From: Pseudomonas sp. Z8(2022)
GTDB lineage: Bacteria; Pseudomonadota; Gammaproteobacteria; Pseudomonadales; Pseudomonadaceae
Assembly: GCF_025837155.1 (NCBI RefSeq)
Contig: NZ_CP107549.1
Location: 4,340,001-4,404,000 of the forward strand
DNA length: 64,000 bases
Reading direction: 5' to 3'
Below are positions 35,504-44,367 of this stretch, one piece after another. Below the pieces are notes generated by a model. It ran no database searches. It was given only the letters and a program-made list of their open reading frames with translations, and was not told the DNA's origin. Both the position numbers and the translations under genes were made by a program. How positions within the stretch are numbered: position 1 is the first letter of the stretch; each line of letters starts with the position of its first letter.

Positions 35504-38167
35504 ATGGTCACGCCCACCACTCAGGCATCGCCCGCTGGCCGGCAGCCGACCGTCTCCAGTCGCTACAGCCCGCCGCGTATGCTCGAAGCGCTGATCGAGC
35601 GACCGGCCCTGCTGACCGCGCTGCTGGACGACGCCAGCGGCAAGATCACTGTTCTGGCCGGACCACACGGTTTCAGTAAAACCGCCCTGCTGCAGACGCT
35701 GTATCACTACCATCAACAGCGTCAGCAGCGCGTTCACTGGCTCAGCCTGACCCCCGAGGACAATGACCCGCAGCGTCTGCGCAAGCACCTGAGCGAAGCC
35801 TTTGAACTGCCCATGGGTGACGGTACGGAGAGCCTGGAGGACATCCCCGAACACTGCCTGGCGTTCATCGACGGCCTGGAACAGCTGCATAACCCCATCG
35901 CCCATGCCCTGGCCGAATGGTTCATGCTCAGCCTGCCGGCCAGCAGCACTCTGTACACCAGCGCCACCCGCGTACGCGGCACCCTGCTGCACAACGCGCG
36001 GCTGCGCGGTCTGGTCAACGTGGTCGGGCCACGGCAGCTGCGCATGAACAGCGCAGAGGCGCAGCAGATCCTCGGAGACAGCTACAGCGCCTACGAAGCC
36101 GACTACCTCAACAACTTTGTCGATGGCTGGCCGGCAGGTCTGCGCCTGCTGCAACGCAACCCCGATTGCTGCCGGCGCTTGCTTAGCAGCCGCTCGGAAA
36201 ACACCATCCCGGTGGAGATGCAGGAGTACTTCGACGATCAGTTCGCCGCCAAGCTGCCGGCGCAGACCCTGCAGGCCCTCATGCAACTGAGCGTGTTCGA
36301 GCGCTTCACCCCCGCCCTGCTCGCCGCCATGCCGGAACCACCGTGCACCTGGCAACTGGTGGACGAGCAGATCGAAAACGGTTTGTTTCTCGCCTACGCC
36401 GACGAGCGCCGTGAATGGGTGGCCTTTCACCCGGTCTTTTCCAAGTACCTGAGCGAGCGCCTGCGCCGTGAAGACCCGGCACGTTATGAAGCGCTGAAAC
36501 TGTTTGCGGCGCAGCGCCTGTTGGCCGGGGGACACCATGCGGAAGCGGTGCATCATGCCACCGGGCTCAGTTGCACGCCGGTGGCTGCGCGCATCATCGA
36601 AGAAGCCGGTGGCATCACCGTGCAGGTCGGCCCCGGACGCAACATTACCCTGGAGCAACAGATCACCCCGCAGCAGGCAGGCGAACTGCCTCTGCTGTTT
36701 ATCAGCCAGTTGTATCAGCGCATCCGTTGTGGCCGCTTCCATGAAGCGCGCACGGGGCTGGAACAGGCCTGGAGCTACACCCATGGCTTCAGCGAGATCG
36801 CCGCCGGCAGCGACCCGCATGTGGTGCAGGCCTGGGCCCTGCTGATACGTGTGGTGCTGCATGTCTCGTTTGATGAACCCTGCCAGCTCGAATACACCCA
36901 GCGTCTGGATCAGTACATGCACCAGCTGCTGGCCAGCGAACCGCTGCTGGCCGCCAGCATTGCCTCGGTGCTGGCCTTCTACCATGTCGAGCTGTGCGAT
37001 TACGTACGCGTCGCGCAGGTCTGCCGCCTGGGCATGCAGGCCATGCAGCAGCCCCAGGAAAACCGCATCACGGTCTTTATCCTGCTGCACCGTATCAGCG
37101 CGGAACTGGCCACACAGTCGCTGGATCAGGCGCGCCTGAGCAGTGAAGAAGCCTTGCGCCAGGCCTGCAGCGACGGCGTCAATGACTCCTACGAAGTGCT
37201 CGCGGCGCAGATGGTGCGGGCCCTGGTGCACTACGAACAGAATGAGCTCAATGAAGCCTGGGAACTGTTGGCACCGGCACTGCAGCAGGTGCATTCGATC
37301 AATGGCTGGATGCGCCTGTACGCCTTGTCGTTCAGTGCGGCGGCGGAAATCGCCGGCCGCCGTGATGGCCTGGATGCAGCACTGGAGGTCATCCGCCAGG
37401 GCGAACGCTTTGCCTGCGAACGCCAGTACCCGCGCCTGAGCCAGTTCATGGCGATCGCCCGGCTGCGCGAGTACGCCCGCGCGCAGCAATGGGCGCAGGC
37501 CATACAGATGATCGAGGGCGAAACGCTGCAACACGTGCTCAACGGTACGGAGAATGACGCCTACCACTGGTTACCCCGCCTGCAGGCCATGCTCGCCTGC
37601 GCGGAGCTGCATCTGGACATGGGCCGCCCGCACGACTGCCTGAGCATGCTCGACAAACTCAAGCTCAACTACCCGCTGACCCTGGATAACCGCGCCCAGG
37701 TCAGCATCGAGTTGCTGAGCATGCGTGCGCGCTTTGCCCTGCGCCGGTTCAATGCCGCCTTCGAACATTTTCACCGCGCGGCGGCGCTGCTGCGCCAGGG
37801 CAACTACAGCTACCGCATACAGCAGGCGCGCCCTTACCTGCTGGAGCTGCTGAACTGGTCACGGCGGCAGAACCGGCTGCTCTCCGGCAATCTGGAGGAG
37901 TGGCTGCGCAGCGTTCTGCAAACCACTGCCGACGACAAGCCGTTCGCCGAGCGCAACGCGCGCGTGGCGGCCAATTTCCGTCTGAGTCCACGGGAAACCG
38001 AGATCATCAGCCTGGTCGCGGCGGGCTATATCAACAAGGAAATCGCCGCGCTGCTGGGCATCTCCGAAGGCACGGTAAAAAGCCACCGCAAGAGCGTGCA
38101 CGAGAAGCTCGGCGTCAACAGCCGCTCACAGGCCATCAGTCGTGCTCGTGAACTGTTGCTGATCTGA
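35504..38167 (+). CDS. Large LuxR-family (MalT/LAL-type) ATPase regulator, copy 2
   Basis: 887 residues from the ATG at 35504. Same architecture as copy 1 and clearly homologous along its whole length: N-terminal SRYSPPRMLEALIERPALLTAL, P-loop GPHGFSKT (53-60), helical repeat region, C-terminal HTH LSPRETEIISLVAAGYINKEIAALLGISEGTVKSHRKSVHEKLGVNSRSQAI. Here the P-loop lysine is kept but the Gly before it is Ser (GxxxxSKT), again off-consensus, in the same aligned position as the altered site of copy 1. It is divergent from autotransporter copy 2. Confidence 0.86.
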   Translation: MVTPTTQASPAGRQPTVSSRYSPPRMLEALIERPALLTALLDDASGKITVLAGPHGFSKTALLQTLYHYHQQRQQRVHWLSLTPEDNDPQRLRKHLSEAFELPMGDGTESLEDIPEHCLAFIDGLEQLHNPIAHALAEWFMLSLPASSTLYTSATRVRGTLLHNARLRGLVNVVGPRQLRMNSAEAQQILGDSYSAYEADYLNNFVDGWPAGLRLLQRNPDCCRRLLSSRSENTIPVEMQEYFDDQFAAKLPAQTLQALMQLSVFERFTPALLAAMPEPPCTWQLVDEQIENGLFLAYADERREWVAFHPVFSKYLSERLRREDPARYEALKLFAAQRLLAGGHHAEAVHHATGLSCTPVAARIIEEAGGITVQVGPGRNITLEQQITPQQAGELPLLFISQLYQRIRCGRFHEARTGLEQAWSYTHGFSEIAAGSDPHVVQAWALLIRVVLHVSFDEPCQLEYTQRLDQYMHQLLASEPLLAASIASVLAFYHVELCDYVRVAQVCRLGMQAMQQPQENRITVFILLHRISAELATQSLDQARLSSEEALRQACSDGVNDSYEVLAAQMVRALVHYEQNELNEAWELLAPALQQVHSINGWMRLYALSFSAAAEIAGRRDGLDAALEVIRQGERFACERQYPRLSQFMAIARLREYARAQQWAQAIQMIEGETLQHVLNGTENDAYHWLPRLQAMLACAELHLDMGRPHDCLSMLDKLKLNYPLTLDNRAQVSIELLSMRARFALRRFNAAFEHFHRAAALLRQGNYSYRIQQARPYLLELLNWSRRQNRLLSGNLEEWLRSVLQTTADDKPFAERNARVAANFRLSPRETEIISLVAAGYINKEIAALLGISEGTVKSHRKSVHEKLGVNSRSQAISRARELLLI

Positions 38168-38243
38168 GCCCCGCGCCGGAGGAACGGGTCTCAGCAACGC
38201 CGGCCAGATGGGGTAAGCTGGCAGCTCCTGTGCCGGAGTCCTC

Positions 38244-38645
38244 ATGATCGATCTGTTCGATGTCTTTCTGCTGATGCTGTTCGCCGCTGCCTGCGCCTGG
38301 CTGTGGCGCGGCCATGGCATTCGCGAACGCGCGCTGGCCTTCGCCAAGCAGCATTGCGCCAGACTCGACGTGGAACTGCTCGACGGCGCCGTGGCGCTGC
38401 GCCGCCTGGCCATTCAGCGTGACGGCAATGGGCAGCGTCGCCTGGCGCGGCTGTACGACTTCGAATTCACCGTCACCGGTGAGCAGCGTCTGCGCGGGCA
38501 TATCAGCATGTTCGGCCCGCATCTCGGGCGCATCGAGCTGGAGCCGCACCCGGTGCTGGAACCGCAGCCCGAGCCGGTCGCGGTGCAGCATGCAGATCCG
38601 GGTAACGTCATCCGCCTTGAAGACTGGCGGCGCAAGGCCCAGTAG
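38244..38645 (+). CDS. DUF3301 protein
   Basis: 133 residues. One N-terminal membrane helix (IDLFDVFLLMLFAAACAWLW), then the conserved DUF3301 body (GIRERALAFAKQHCARLDVELLDGAVALRRLAIQRD ... LYDFEFTVTGEQRLRGHISM). The function of the family is unknown; single-gene transcription unit, 76 bp after LuxR regulator 2. Confidence 0.85.
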   Translation: MIDLFDVFLLMLFAAACAWLWRGHGIRERALAFAKQHCARLDVELLDGAVALRRLAIQRDGNGQRRLARLYDFEFTVTGEQRLRGHISMFGPHLGRIELEPHPVLEPQPEPVAVQHADPGNVIRLEDWRRKAQ

Positions 38646-38657
38646 TACTAGCCTGAC

Positions 38658-39536
38658 TCAGCCTCGCTGCAGCAGAAAATCGGCGACACGCTCGGCGCTG
38701 TCGCGCGGCTGCTCCTGCATGAAGCAGTGCCCGCCCGGCACCACCTGGCTGCGCACATGGCCATTGCCCGCGCACCAGCGCGCCACGGAGCGCGCCACGA
38801 AGGGGTAAGTGCTGACGCCGTGAATCACTTCGGTGGGGGTCGTCACCTTGGCCAGCGACGGCCACAGACGACGAGGATAGGAGCCGAATATCTCGGCCTC
38901 GCGGCTCGGCCGGCATTTCAGTTCGACAGCACCATCCACGTCTTTCAGCGCATGCTCGATATAGGCAGCGAAAGCCTCCTCGTCCCAGCCACGAAACATG
39001 CCGCGACCATGCAGCGCGGCATATGCACTGGCGCGATCCGGCCACTGCCGGCGACGCTTGCGCGCCTTCTTCGCCATGCCGCTGCGCTGCGCCAGGCCGA
39101 CGACGTCGGACAACGCCATCACCCCGATCATTGCCGGGCTGAACAGCACCGGATCAAGCAGCACCGCGCGTTGGAACAGTTCGGGATGACGCGCCAGGAT
39201 CAAACTGCTCAGCACGCCGCCAAAGCTGTGGCCGAGGGCGAAGCGCGGCACCTCTTCGAATGGTGCGCGCAATGCCTCGAACGCCTCTACCGCCAGTTCG
39301 GCGTTACGATTCCAGCCATGGAAGCGCCCGCCATGATCGCTGTCGCCATGGCCCTGCACATCGCACAGCCAGAGATCGAAGTCCTCGGCCAACGCGGCCA
39401 GCATCGGTGTGTAGACGCGCCCGCAGTAGCCATTGCCATGCAGAAAATGCAGCAGCGGCTTGCCCGATGGCGGCGTATGCCAGCCGCGCAGGGTGAAACC
39501 GGCAGAGGTGTCATGAGACCAGGGCAGCAGGTGCAT
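38658..39536 (-). CDS. Alpha/beta hydrolase
   Basis: 292 residues from the ATG at 39536 (MHLLPWSHDTSAGFTLRGW); the longer frame to 39698 lacks homology-like content. Alpha/beta hydrolase fold: oxyanion loop HFLHGNGYCG, nucleophile elbow GHSFGGV, and a catalytic His in GGHCFMQEQP near the end; DVQGHGDSDHGGRFHGW is the usual strand-4/helix-B region. A lipase/esterase-type function is likely, but the substrate is unknown. It is divergent from the two-component system. Confidence 0.83.
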   Translation of the reverse strand: MHLLPWSHDTSAGFTLRGWHTPPSGKPLLHFLHGNGYCGRVYTPMLAALAEDFDLWLCDVQGHGDSDHGGRFHGWNRNAELAVEAFEALRAPFEEVPRFALGHSFGGVLSSLILARHPELFQRAVLLDPVLFSPAMIGVMALSDVVGLAQRSGMAKKARKRRRQWPDRASAYAALHGRGMFRGWDEEAFAAYIEHALKDVDGAVELKCRPSREAEIFGSYPRRLWPSLAKVTTPTEVIHGVSTYPFVARSVARWCAGNGHVRSQVVPGGHCFMQEQPRDSAERVADFLLQRG

Positions 39537-39740
39537 GAAGGTTATCCACAGCAACAGGGGCGCGGCGAGTTTACCAGTTGGCCGAGACGAACCGCAGATG
39601 GGCAGCAGCGTCGGATCGGGTAAGCTGGTCACCCCAACGTCGCGAGTGCCCGTCGTCATGCTGACCCCCGGCAATATGTTCCTCACCCTACTGCCCACAA
39701 CTGTGGCGGCAGCCTGAAATCAAGACGCGACCGCCGACTT

Positions 39741-41504
39741 ATGCACACCCGCCTCCTGCGTCCCTTTGCACTGATCGCCCTGCTGCTCTGCGGCCTGTTG
39801 CTGTCGGTATACCTGGCCGAACGACAGGCCGAACGCCTTCGCTTGCAAGATGCGGGGCAGCAGGCACAGGAGCAACTGGCCGCCTACGCCGGCACCCTGC
39901 AGACCCTGATCGACCGCTACCGCGCGCTGCCTGCCGTGCTGGCGCTCGACCCGGAACTCGAAGCCGCCTTGCAGCAGCCGCTGACGCCCGTGCTGCAACA
40001 CCGCCTGAACCTCAAGCTGGAGGCCATCAACGCCTCTGCCCATTCCTCGACCCTGCAACTGATGAATGCCGAAGGGCTGGACATCGCTGCCAGCAACTGG
40101 CGGCTGCCGACCAGCTACGTCGGTCATGATTACAGCTTCCGTCCCTACTTCCTCGAGGCGCAGCGCCAGGACACCGGACGCTTCTACGCGGTCGGCGTGA
40201 CCAGCGGCATCCCCGGCTATTTCCTCTCGCACGCGGTGCGTGATGGCAGCGGTCGCTTTCTCGGTGCGGTGGTGGTGAAACTGGAATTCCCCGGCATCGA
40301 GCAGGCCTGGAGCCAGAGCCCGCACGTGCTGCTGGTCAGTGATCCCCACGGCATCACCTTTATCGCCAACCGCAGTGCCTGGCGTTATCGCGAGCTGCAA
40401 CCGATCAGCGCCGAGGTGCGCGAGACGCTGGCCAGCACCCGCCAGTACGACAAGAAACCGCTGGCGCCCCTGCATTACCAGCAGCGCCCGGCCCAGGCCG
40501 ACAGTGGCCGCCTGGTACGCGTGGACAGCCCGGAACTGGCCGGCGACTACCTGTGGGAAACCCGTGAGCTGACCAGCGAAGGCTGGACGCTGCACCTGCT
40601 GCGCGATACCCGCAGCATCGCCGACAATACCCACGCGGCCGGCTTGGCCGCCGGCGGCGCCTGGGTAGCGGTGTTTCTACTCGGCCTGGTGCTGCAACAG
40701 CGCTGGCGCATCGCCCGCCTGCGCCAGCGTACCCGCGAGGAGCTGCAAGCGCTGGTCGAGCAGCGCACCGCTGACCTGCGCACCGCCCAGGAAAGTCTGG
40801 TTCAGGCCGCCAAGCTGGCCGCGCTGGGTCAGATGTCGGCGGCGCTGGCCCACGAGATCAACCAGCCGCTGACGGCCCTGCAAGTGCACCTGACCACCCT
40901 GCGCATGATTCTCGACGACGGCGAGCTGGAAGAAGCACGCCAGTCCCTGCCCCGTCATGAAGAACTGCTGCAACGCATGGCCGCCCTGGCCGGCCACCTG
41001 AAGACCTACGCCCGCAAGAGCCCCGGCGGGCTGCGCGAGACCCTGGAGCTGGGCGAGGTGCTGGACAAGGCCATGCAGTTGCTGGAACCGCGCCTGCGCG
41101 ACGTGCCGGTGTCGATACACCGCGATCCGGCGCAGGGCGTCTGGGTCAGCGGCGACGCCATCCGTCTGGAGCAGGTCCTGGTGAATCTGCTGCGCAACGC
41201 ACTGGATGCGATGCAGGGCTGCGCTTCGCCACAGCTGCGTATCGACCTGACCCTGCGCGATGGGTATTGGTCGTTAAGCATCGCCGATAACGGCACCGGC
41301 ATCGAACCCGAAGCCCTACCGCAGCTATTCGATCCGTTCTTCACCACCAAGCCGGTAGGCGATGGCCTGGGCCTCGGCCTGGCGGTGTCCTACGCCATCG
41401 TCCGTGAACTGGACGGCGACCTGCAGGCTGCTAACCGCGCCGAGGGTGGTGCCTGTTTCACCCTGCGCCTGCCCGCCACTGACGCCCCAGAGGAGCCCGC
41501 ATGA
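39741..41504 (+). CDS. Sensor histidine kinase DctB/MifS-like
   Basis: 587 residues. TM1 at about 8-28, a periplasmic dCache-like sensor domain (about 30-290), TM2 (about 298-320), a coiled linker, a DHp domain with phospho-His in AHEINQPLTALQVH (about His371), and a HATPase_c with the N box (LVNLLRNALDAMQ), G1 (IADNGTGIEP) and G2 (DGLGLGLAVS). This layout is typical of DctB and MifS, which sense C4 or C5 dicarboxylates. The downstream permease and sigma-54 promoter favour the MifS/MifR role in alpha-ketoglutarate uptake known from P. aeruginosa, but the ligand cannot be read from sequence. It overlaps the regulator gene by 4 bp. Confidence 0.86.
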   Translation: MHTRLLRPFALIALLLCGLLLSVYLAERQAERLRLQDAGQQAQEQLAAYAGTLQTLIDRYRALPAVLALDPELEAALQQPLTPVLQHRLNLKLEAINASAHSSTLQLMNAEGLDIAASNWRLPTSYVGHDYSFRPYFLEAQRQDTGRFYAVGVTSGIPGYFLSHAVRDGSGRFLGAVVVKLEFPGIEQAWSQSPHVLLVSDPHGITFIANRSAWRYRELQPISAEVRETLASTRQYDKKPLAPLHYQQRPAQADSGRLVRVDSPELAGDYLWETRELTSEGWTLHLLRDTRSIADNTHAAGLAAGGAWVAVFLLGLVLQQRWRIARLRQRTREELQALVEQRTADLRTAQESLVQAAKLAALGQMSAALAHEINQPLTALQVHLTTLRMILDDGELEEARQSLPRHEELLQRMAALAGHLKTYARKSPGGLRETLELGEVLDKAMQLLEPRLRDVPVSIHRDPAQGVWVSGDAIRLEQVLVNLLRNALDAMQGCASPQLRIDLTLRDGYWSLSIADNGTGIEPEALPQLFDPFFTTKPVGDGLGLGLAVSYAIVRELDGDLQAANRAEGGACFTLRLPATDAPEEPA

Positions 41505-42889
41505 AACCCAGCGTGATTTTCGTCGATGACGAGGCCCCCATCCGCGAGGCCGTACGCCAATGGCTGGAGCGCTCCGGCTTCGCCGTGCAGTTGTGCGCGA
41601 GCGCCAAGGAATGCCTGACGCTGCTGCCGGAAGACTTCCCCGGCGTGGTGATCAGCGATCTGCGTATGCCCGGCATGGATGGCATGGCCCTGCTGGAGGA
41701 AGTACTGGCGCGCGACCCCGAACTGCCCTTCCTGCTGGTGACCGCCCACGGTGACGTGCCCCAGGCGGTGGAAGCGATGCGCCTGGGCGCCTATGACTTC
41801 ATCGAGAAACCCTTCACCCCCGAGCGCCTGCTCGGCAGCCTGCGCAGGGCCCTGGAAAAGCGCCAGCTGACCCGCGAGAACCGCCAGCTGCGCCAGCAGG
41901 TCGAGCACAAGGACGAACTGGCCGGGCGCCTGCTCGGGTCTTCCGCCAGCATGGTGCAACTGCGCCGCCAGGTGCTGGAGTTGGCACAGACCCCGGCCAA
42001 CGTGCTGATGCGTGGCGAGACCGGCAGCGGCAAGGAGCTGGTCGCCCGCTGCCTGCACGACTTCGGGCCGCGCGCGCAGAGTGCCTTCGTCGCGGTCAAT
42101 TGCGCCGCCATCCCCGAGCACCTGTTCGAGAGCGAGCTGTTCGGCCACGAGAGCGGCGCCTTCACCGGTGCCCAGGGCAAGCGCATCGGCAAGATCGAGC
42201 ACGCCAACGGCGGCACCCTGTTTCTCGACGAGATCGAGAGCATGCCCATGAGCCAGCAGGTCAAGCTGCTGCGCGTGCTGCAAGAGCGCCAGCTCGAGCG
42301 CCTCGGCTCCAACCAGGTGATCGACCTGGATCTGCGGGTGGTCGCCGCGACCAAACCGGATCTGCATGAGCGGGTACGCGAGGGGACGTTCCGCCAGGAT
42401 CTGCTGTATCGCCTGCATGTTGCCGAACTGCAACTGCCGGCGCTGCGCGAGCGACGCGAGGACGTGCCAGCGCTGTTCGAGTACCACGCGCGGCAGATCG
42501 CCGAGCGCTTCGGCCGTCCGCTGCCGCCAATTCCGCCCACGCTGCTGGCTCACCTGCTGGCCCACGACTGGCCGGGCAACGTGCGTGAGCTGGTCAACGC
42601 CGCCGAACGCCATGTGCTGGCGCTACCCGGCGCCGGTGGCGACAGTGCCACGGCCGACAACTCGCTCAGCGCACGCATGGAGGCTTACGAGGCCCAGTGC
42701 CTGCGCGAAGCCCTGGCCAGCTGCCACGGCGATATGAAGCTGGTCACCGAGCTGCTGCAACTGCCGCGCCGCACCCTCAACGAAAAGATGCAGCGCCACG
42801 GCCTGCAACGCACCGACTTCCTCGACGACAACGCGCCGAGCTGCCCCCCGCCGCCTGGCAAGAATCCGCTAGGCCACACCATCAGCTAG
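41501..42889 (+). CDS. Sigma-54-dependent response regulator DctD/MifR-like
   Basis: 462 residues. A receiver domain (about 1-120, phospho-Asp53 in SDLRMPGMD), a sigma-54 AAA+ domain (about 140-380) with Walker A GETGSGKE near 171, the GAFTGAQ sigma-54-contact loop near 219, and Walker B LFLDEI, then a Fis-type HTH (about 405-450: EAYEAQCLREALASCHGDMKLVTELLQLPRRTL). It starts inside the kinase gene's last codons (ATGA). A sigma-54 promoter at 42957 sits ahead of the KgtP-type permease, its expected target. Confidence 0.9.
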   Translation: MKPSVIFVDDEAPIREAVRQWLERSGFAVQLCASAKECLTLLPEDFPGVVISDLRMPGMDGMALLEEVLARDPELPFLLVTAHGDVPQAVEAMRLGAYDFIEKPFTPERLLGSLRRALEKRQLTRENRQLRQQVEHKDELAGRLLGSSASMVQLRRQVLELAQTPANVLMRGETGSGKELVARCLHDFGPRAQSAFVAVNCAAIPEHLFESELFGHESGAFTGAQGKRIGKIEHANGGTLFLDEIESMPMSQQVKLLRVLQERQLERLGSNQVIDLDLRVVAATKPDLHERVREGTFRQDLLYRLHVAELQLPALRERREDVPALFEYHARQIAERFGRPLPPIPPTLLAHLLAHDWPGNVRELVNAAERHVLALPGAGGDSATADNSLSARMEAYEAQCLREALASCHGDMKLVTELLQLPRRTLNEKMQRHGLQRTDFLDDNAPSCPPPPGKNPLGHTIS

Positions 42890-42956
42890 CAGAAATCCGC
42901 TAGATCCGTTCCCCTGAATCTCGCTGCAAGGCCCGTGGCACGGGCCTCTCGATCCA

Positions 42957-42972
42957 TGGCACAGCTTCTGCA
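42957..42972 (+). promoter_or_regulatory. Sigma-54 (-24/-12) promoter of the dicarboxylate permease
   Basis: TGGCAC followed by TGCA, with exactly 10 bases between the GG and GC doublets, as required for RpoN. It lies about 60 bp upstream of the permease start and directly downstream of an NtrC-family activator gene. An 8-bp inverted repeat, GGCCCGTG/CACGGGCC, at 42931-42947 could be the dctD terminator or an activator site. Confidence 0.8.
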
Positions 42973-43033
42973 ATGAGGCCTGCCAGCGCATGTTCATGCG
43001 TACAAGAACAATGACGAGATCGAGGATCCCCTG

Positions 43034-44338
43034 ATGGAAAGCACCAGCACGCTGCCTGCCTCCGCGCCTACGCGCACCACGTCCCAACGCATCAAATCGA
43101 TTTTCAGCGGCTCGGTCGGCAACCTGGTCGAGTGGTACGACTGGTATGTCTATGCCGCCTTCTCGCTGTACTTCGCCAAGGCCTTCTTCCCGCAAGGCGA
43201 CCTGACCGCCCAGCTTCTGAACACCGCCGCGATCTTCGCCGTTGGCTTTCTGATGCGCCCGATAGGCGGCTGGCTGATGGGCATCTACGCCGACCGCAAG
43301 GGGCGCAAGGCCGCCCTGCTGGCTTCGGTGCTGCTGATGTGCTTCGGCTCGCTGATCATCGCCCTGACCCCCAGCTACGAGACCATCGGCGTCGCCGCGC
43401 CCATCCTGCTGGTGATCGCGCGCCTGTTGCAGGGCCTGTCGGTAGGCGGCGAGTACGGCACCTCGGCCACCTACCTGTCGGAAATGGCGACCAAGGAGAA
43501 CCGCGGTTTCTTCTCCAGTTTCCAGTACGTGACGCTGATCTCAGGTCAGCTCATCGCCCTGGCCGTGCTGATCGTCCTGCAGCAGACCCTGACCGTCGAA
43601 CAGCTGGAAACCTGGGGCTGGCGTGTGCCCTTCGTGATCGGTGCACTGTGCGCCGTGGTGGCCATGTACCTGCGTCGCGGCATGGAGGAAACCGACTCGT
43701 TCAAGAAGACCGAGGCACCGAAGGAAAACATCATGCGCACCCTGCTGCGCCATCCCAAGGAACTGCTCACCGTGGTCGGTCTGACCATGGGCGGTACCCT
43801 GGCCTTCTACACCTACACCACCTACATGCAGAAGTACCTGGTCAATACCGTGGGCATGAGCAAGAACGACTCGACCATGATCTCGGCCGCCACGTTGTTC
43901 CTGTTCATGCTGTTGCAGCCGCTGGTCGGCGCGCTGTCGGACAAGATCGGTCGGCGGCCGATCCTGATCGCCTTCGGCGTGCTGGGCACGCTGTTCACCT
44001 ACCCGATCCTGACCACCCTGCACACCGTGCAGACCTGGTGGGGCGCGTTCTTCCTGATCATGGCGGCGCTGATCATCGTCAGCGGCTACACCTCGATCAA
44101 CGCCGTGGTGAAGGCCGAGCTGTTCCCCACCGAGATCCGCGCCCTGGGCGTCGGTCTGCCGTACGCGCTGACCGTGTCGATCTTCGGCGGCACCGCCGAG
44201 TACGTGGCGCTGTGGTTCAAGAGCGTCGGCCTGGAAAGCGGCTTCTACTGGTACGTGACCGGCTGCATCGCCTGCTCGCTGCTGGTGTACGTCACCATGA
44301 AGGACACCCGCACCCACTCGCGGATTACCACCGACTGA
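43034..44338 (+). CDS. KgtP-like MFS dicarboxylate permease
   Basis: 434 residues, 12 predicted membrane helices, metabolite:H+ symporter (MHS) family. Family marks: FSGSVGNLVEWYDWYVYAAFSLYFAKAFFP near the N-terminus, the loop GIYADRKGRKAALLASV, and RLLQGLSVGGEYGTSATYLSEMA. It resembles P. aeruginosa PA5530, reported as a C5-dicarboxylate (alpha-ketoglutarate/glutarate) transporter controlled by MifSR. Preceded by a canonical sigma-54 promoter. Substrate: alpha-ketoglutarate is the best inference. Confidence 0.85.
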   Translation: MESTSTLPASAPTRTTSQRIKSIFSGSVGNLVEWYDWYVYAAFSLYFAKAFFPQGDLTAQLLNTAAIFAVGFLMRPIGGWLMGIYADRKGRKAALLASVLLMCFGSLIIALTPSYETIGVAAPILLVIARLLQGLSVGGEYGTSATYLSEMATKENRGFFSSFQYVTLISGQLIALAVLIVLQQTLTVEQLETWGWRVPFVIGALCAVVAMYLRRGMEETDSFKKTEAPKENIMRTLLRHPKELLTVVGLTMGGTLAFYTYTTYMQKYLVNTVGMSKNDSTMISAATLFLFMLLQPLVGALSDKIGRRPILIAFGVLGTLFTYPILTTLHTVQTWWGAFFLIMAALIIVSGYTSINAVVKAELFPTEIRALGVGLPYALTVSIFGGTAEYVALWFKSVGLESGFYWYVTGCIACSLLVYVTMKDTRTHSRITTD

Positions 44339-44367
44339 GCGCTGGCGGGCGCCACCCCGGCGCCCGC

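Noticed and set aside
42935..42950. Second TGGCAC upstream of the dicarboxylate permease as a sigma-54 promoter
   Set aside because: There is no GC doublet at the right distance; it belongs to a GC-rich inverted repeat that looks more like a terminator stem or activator site.
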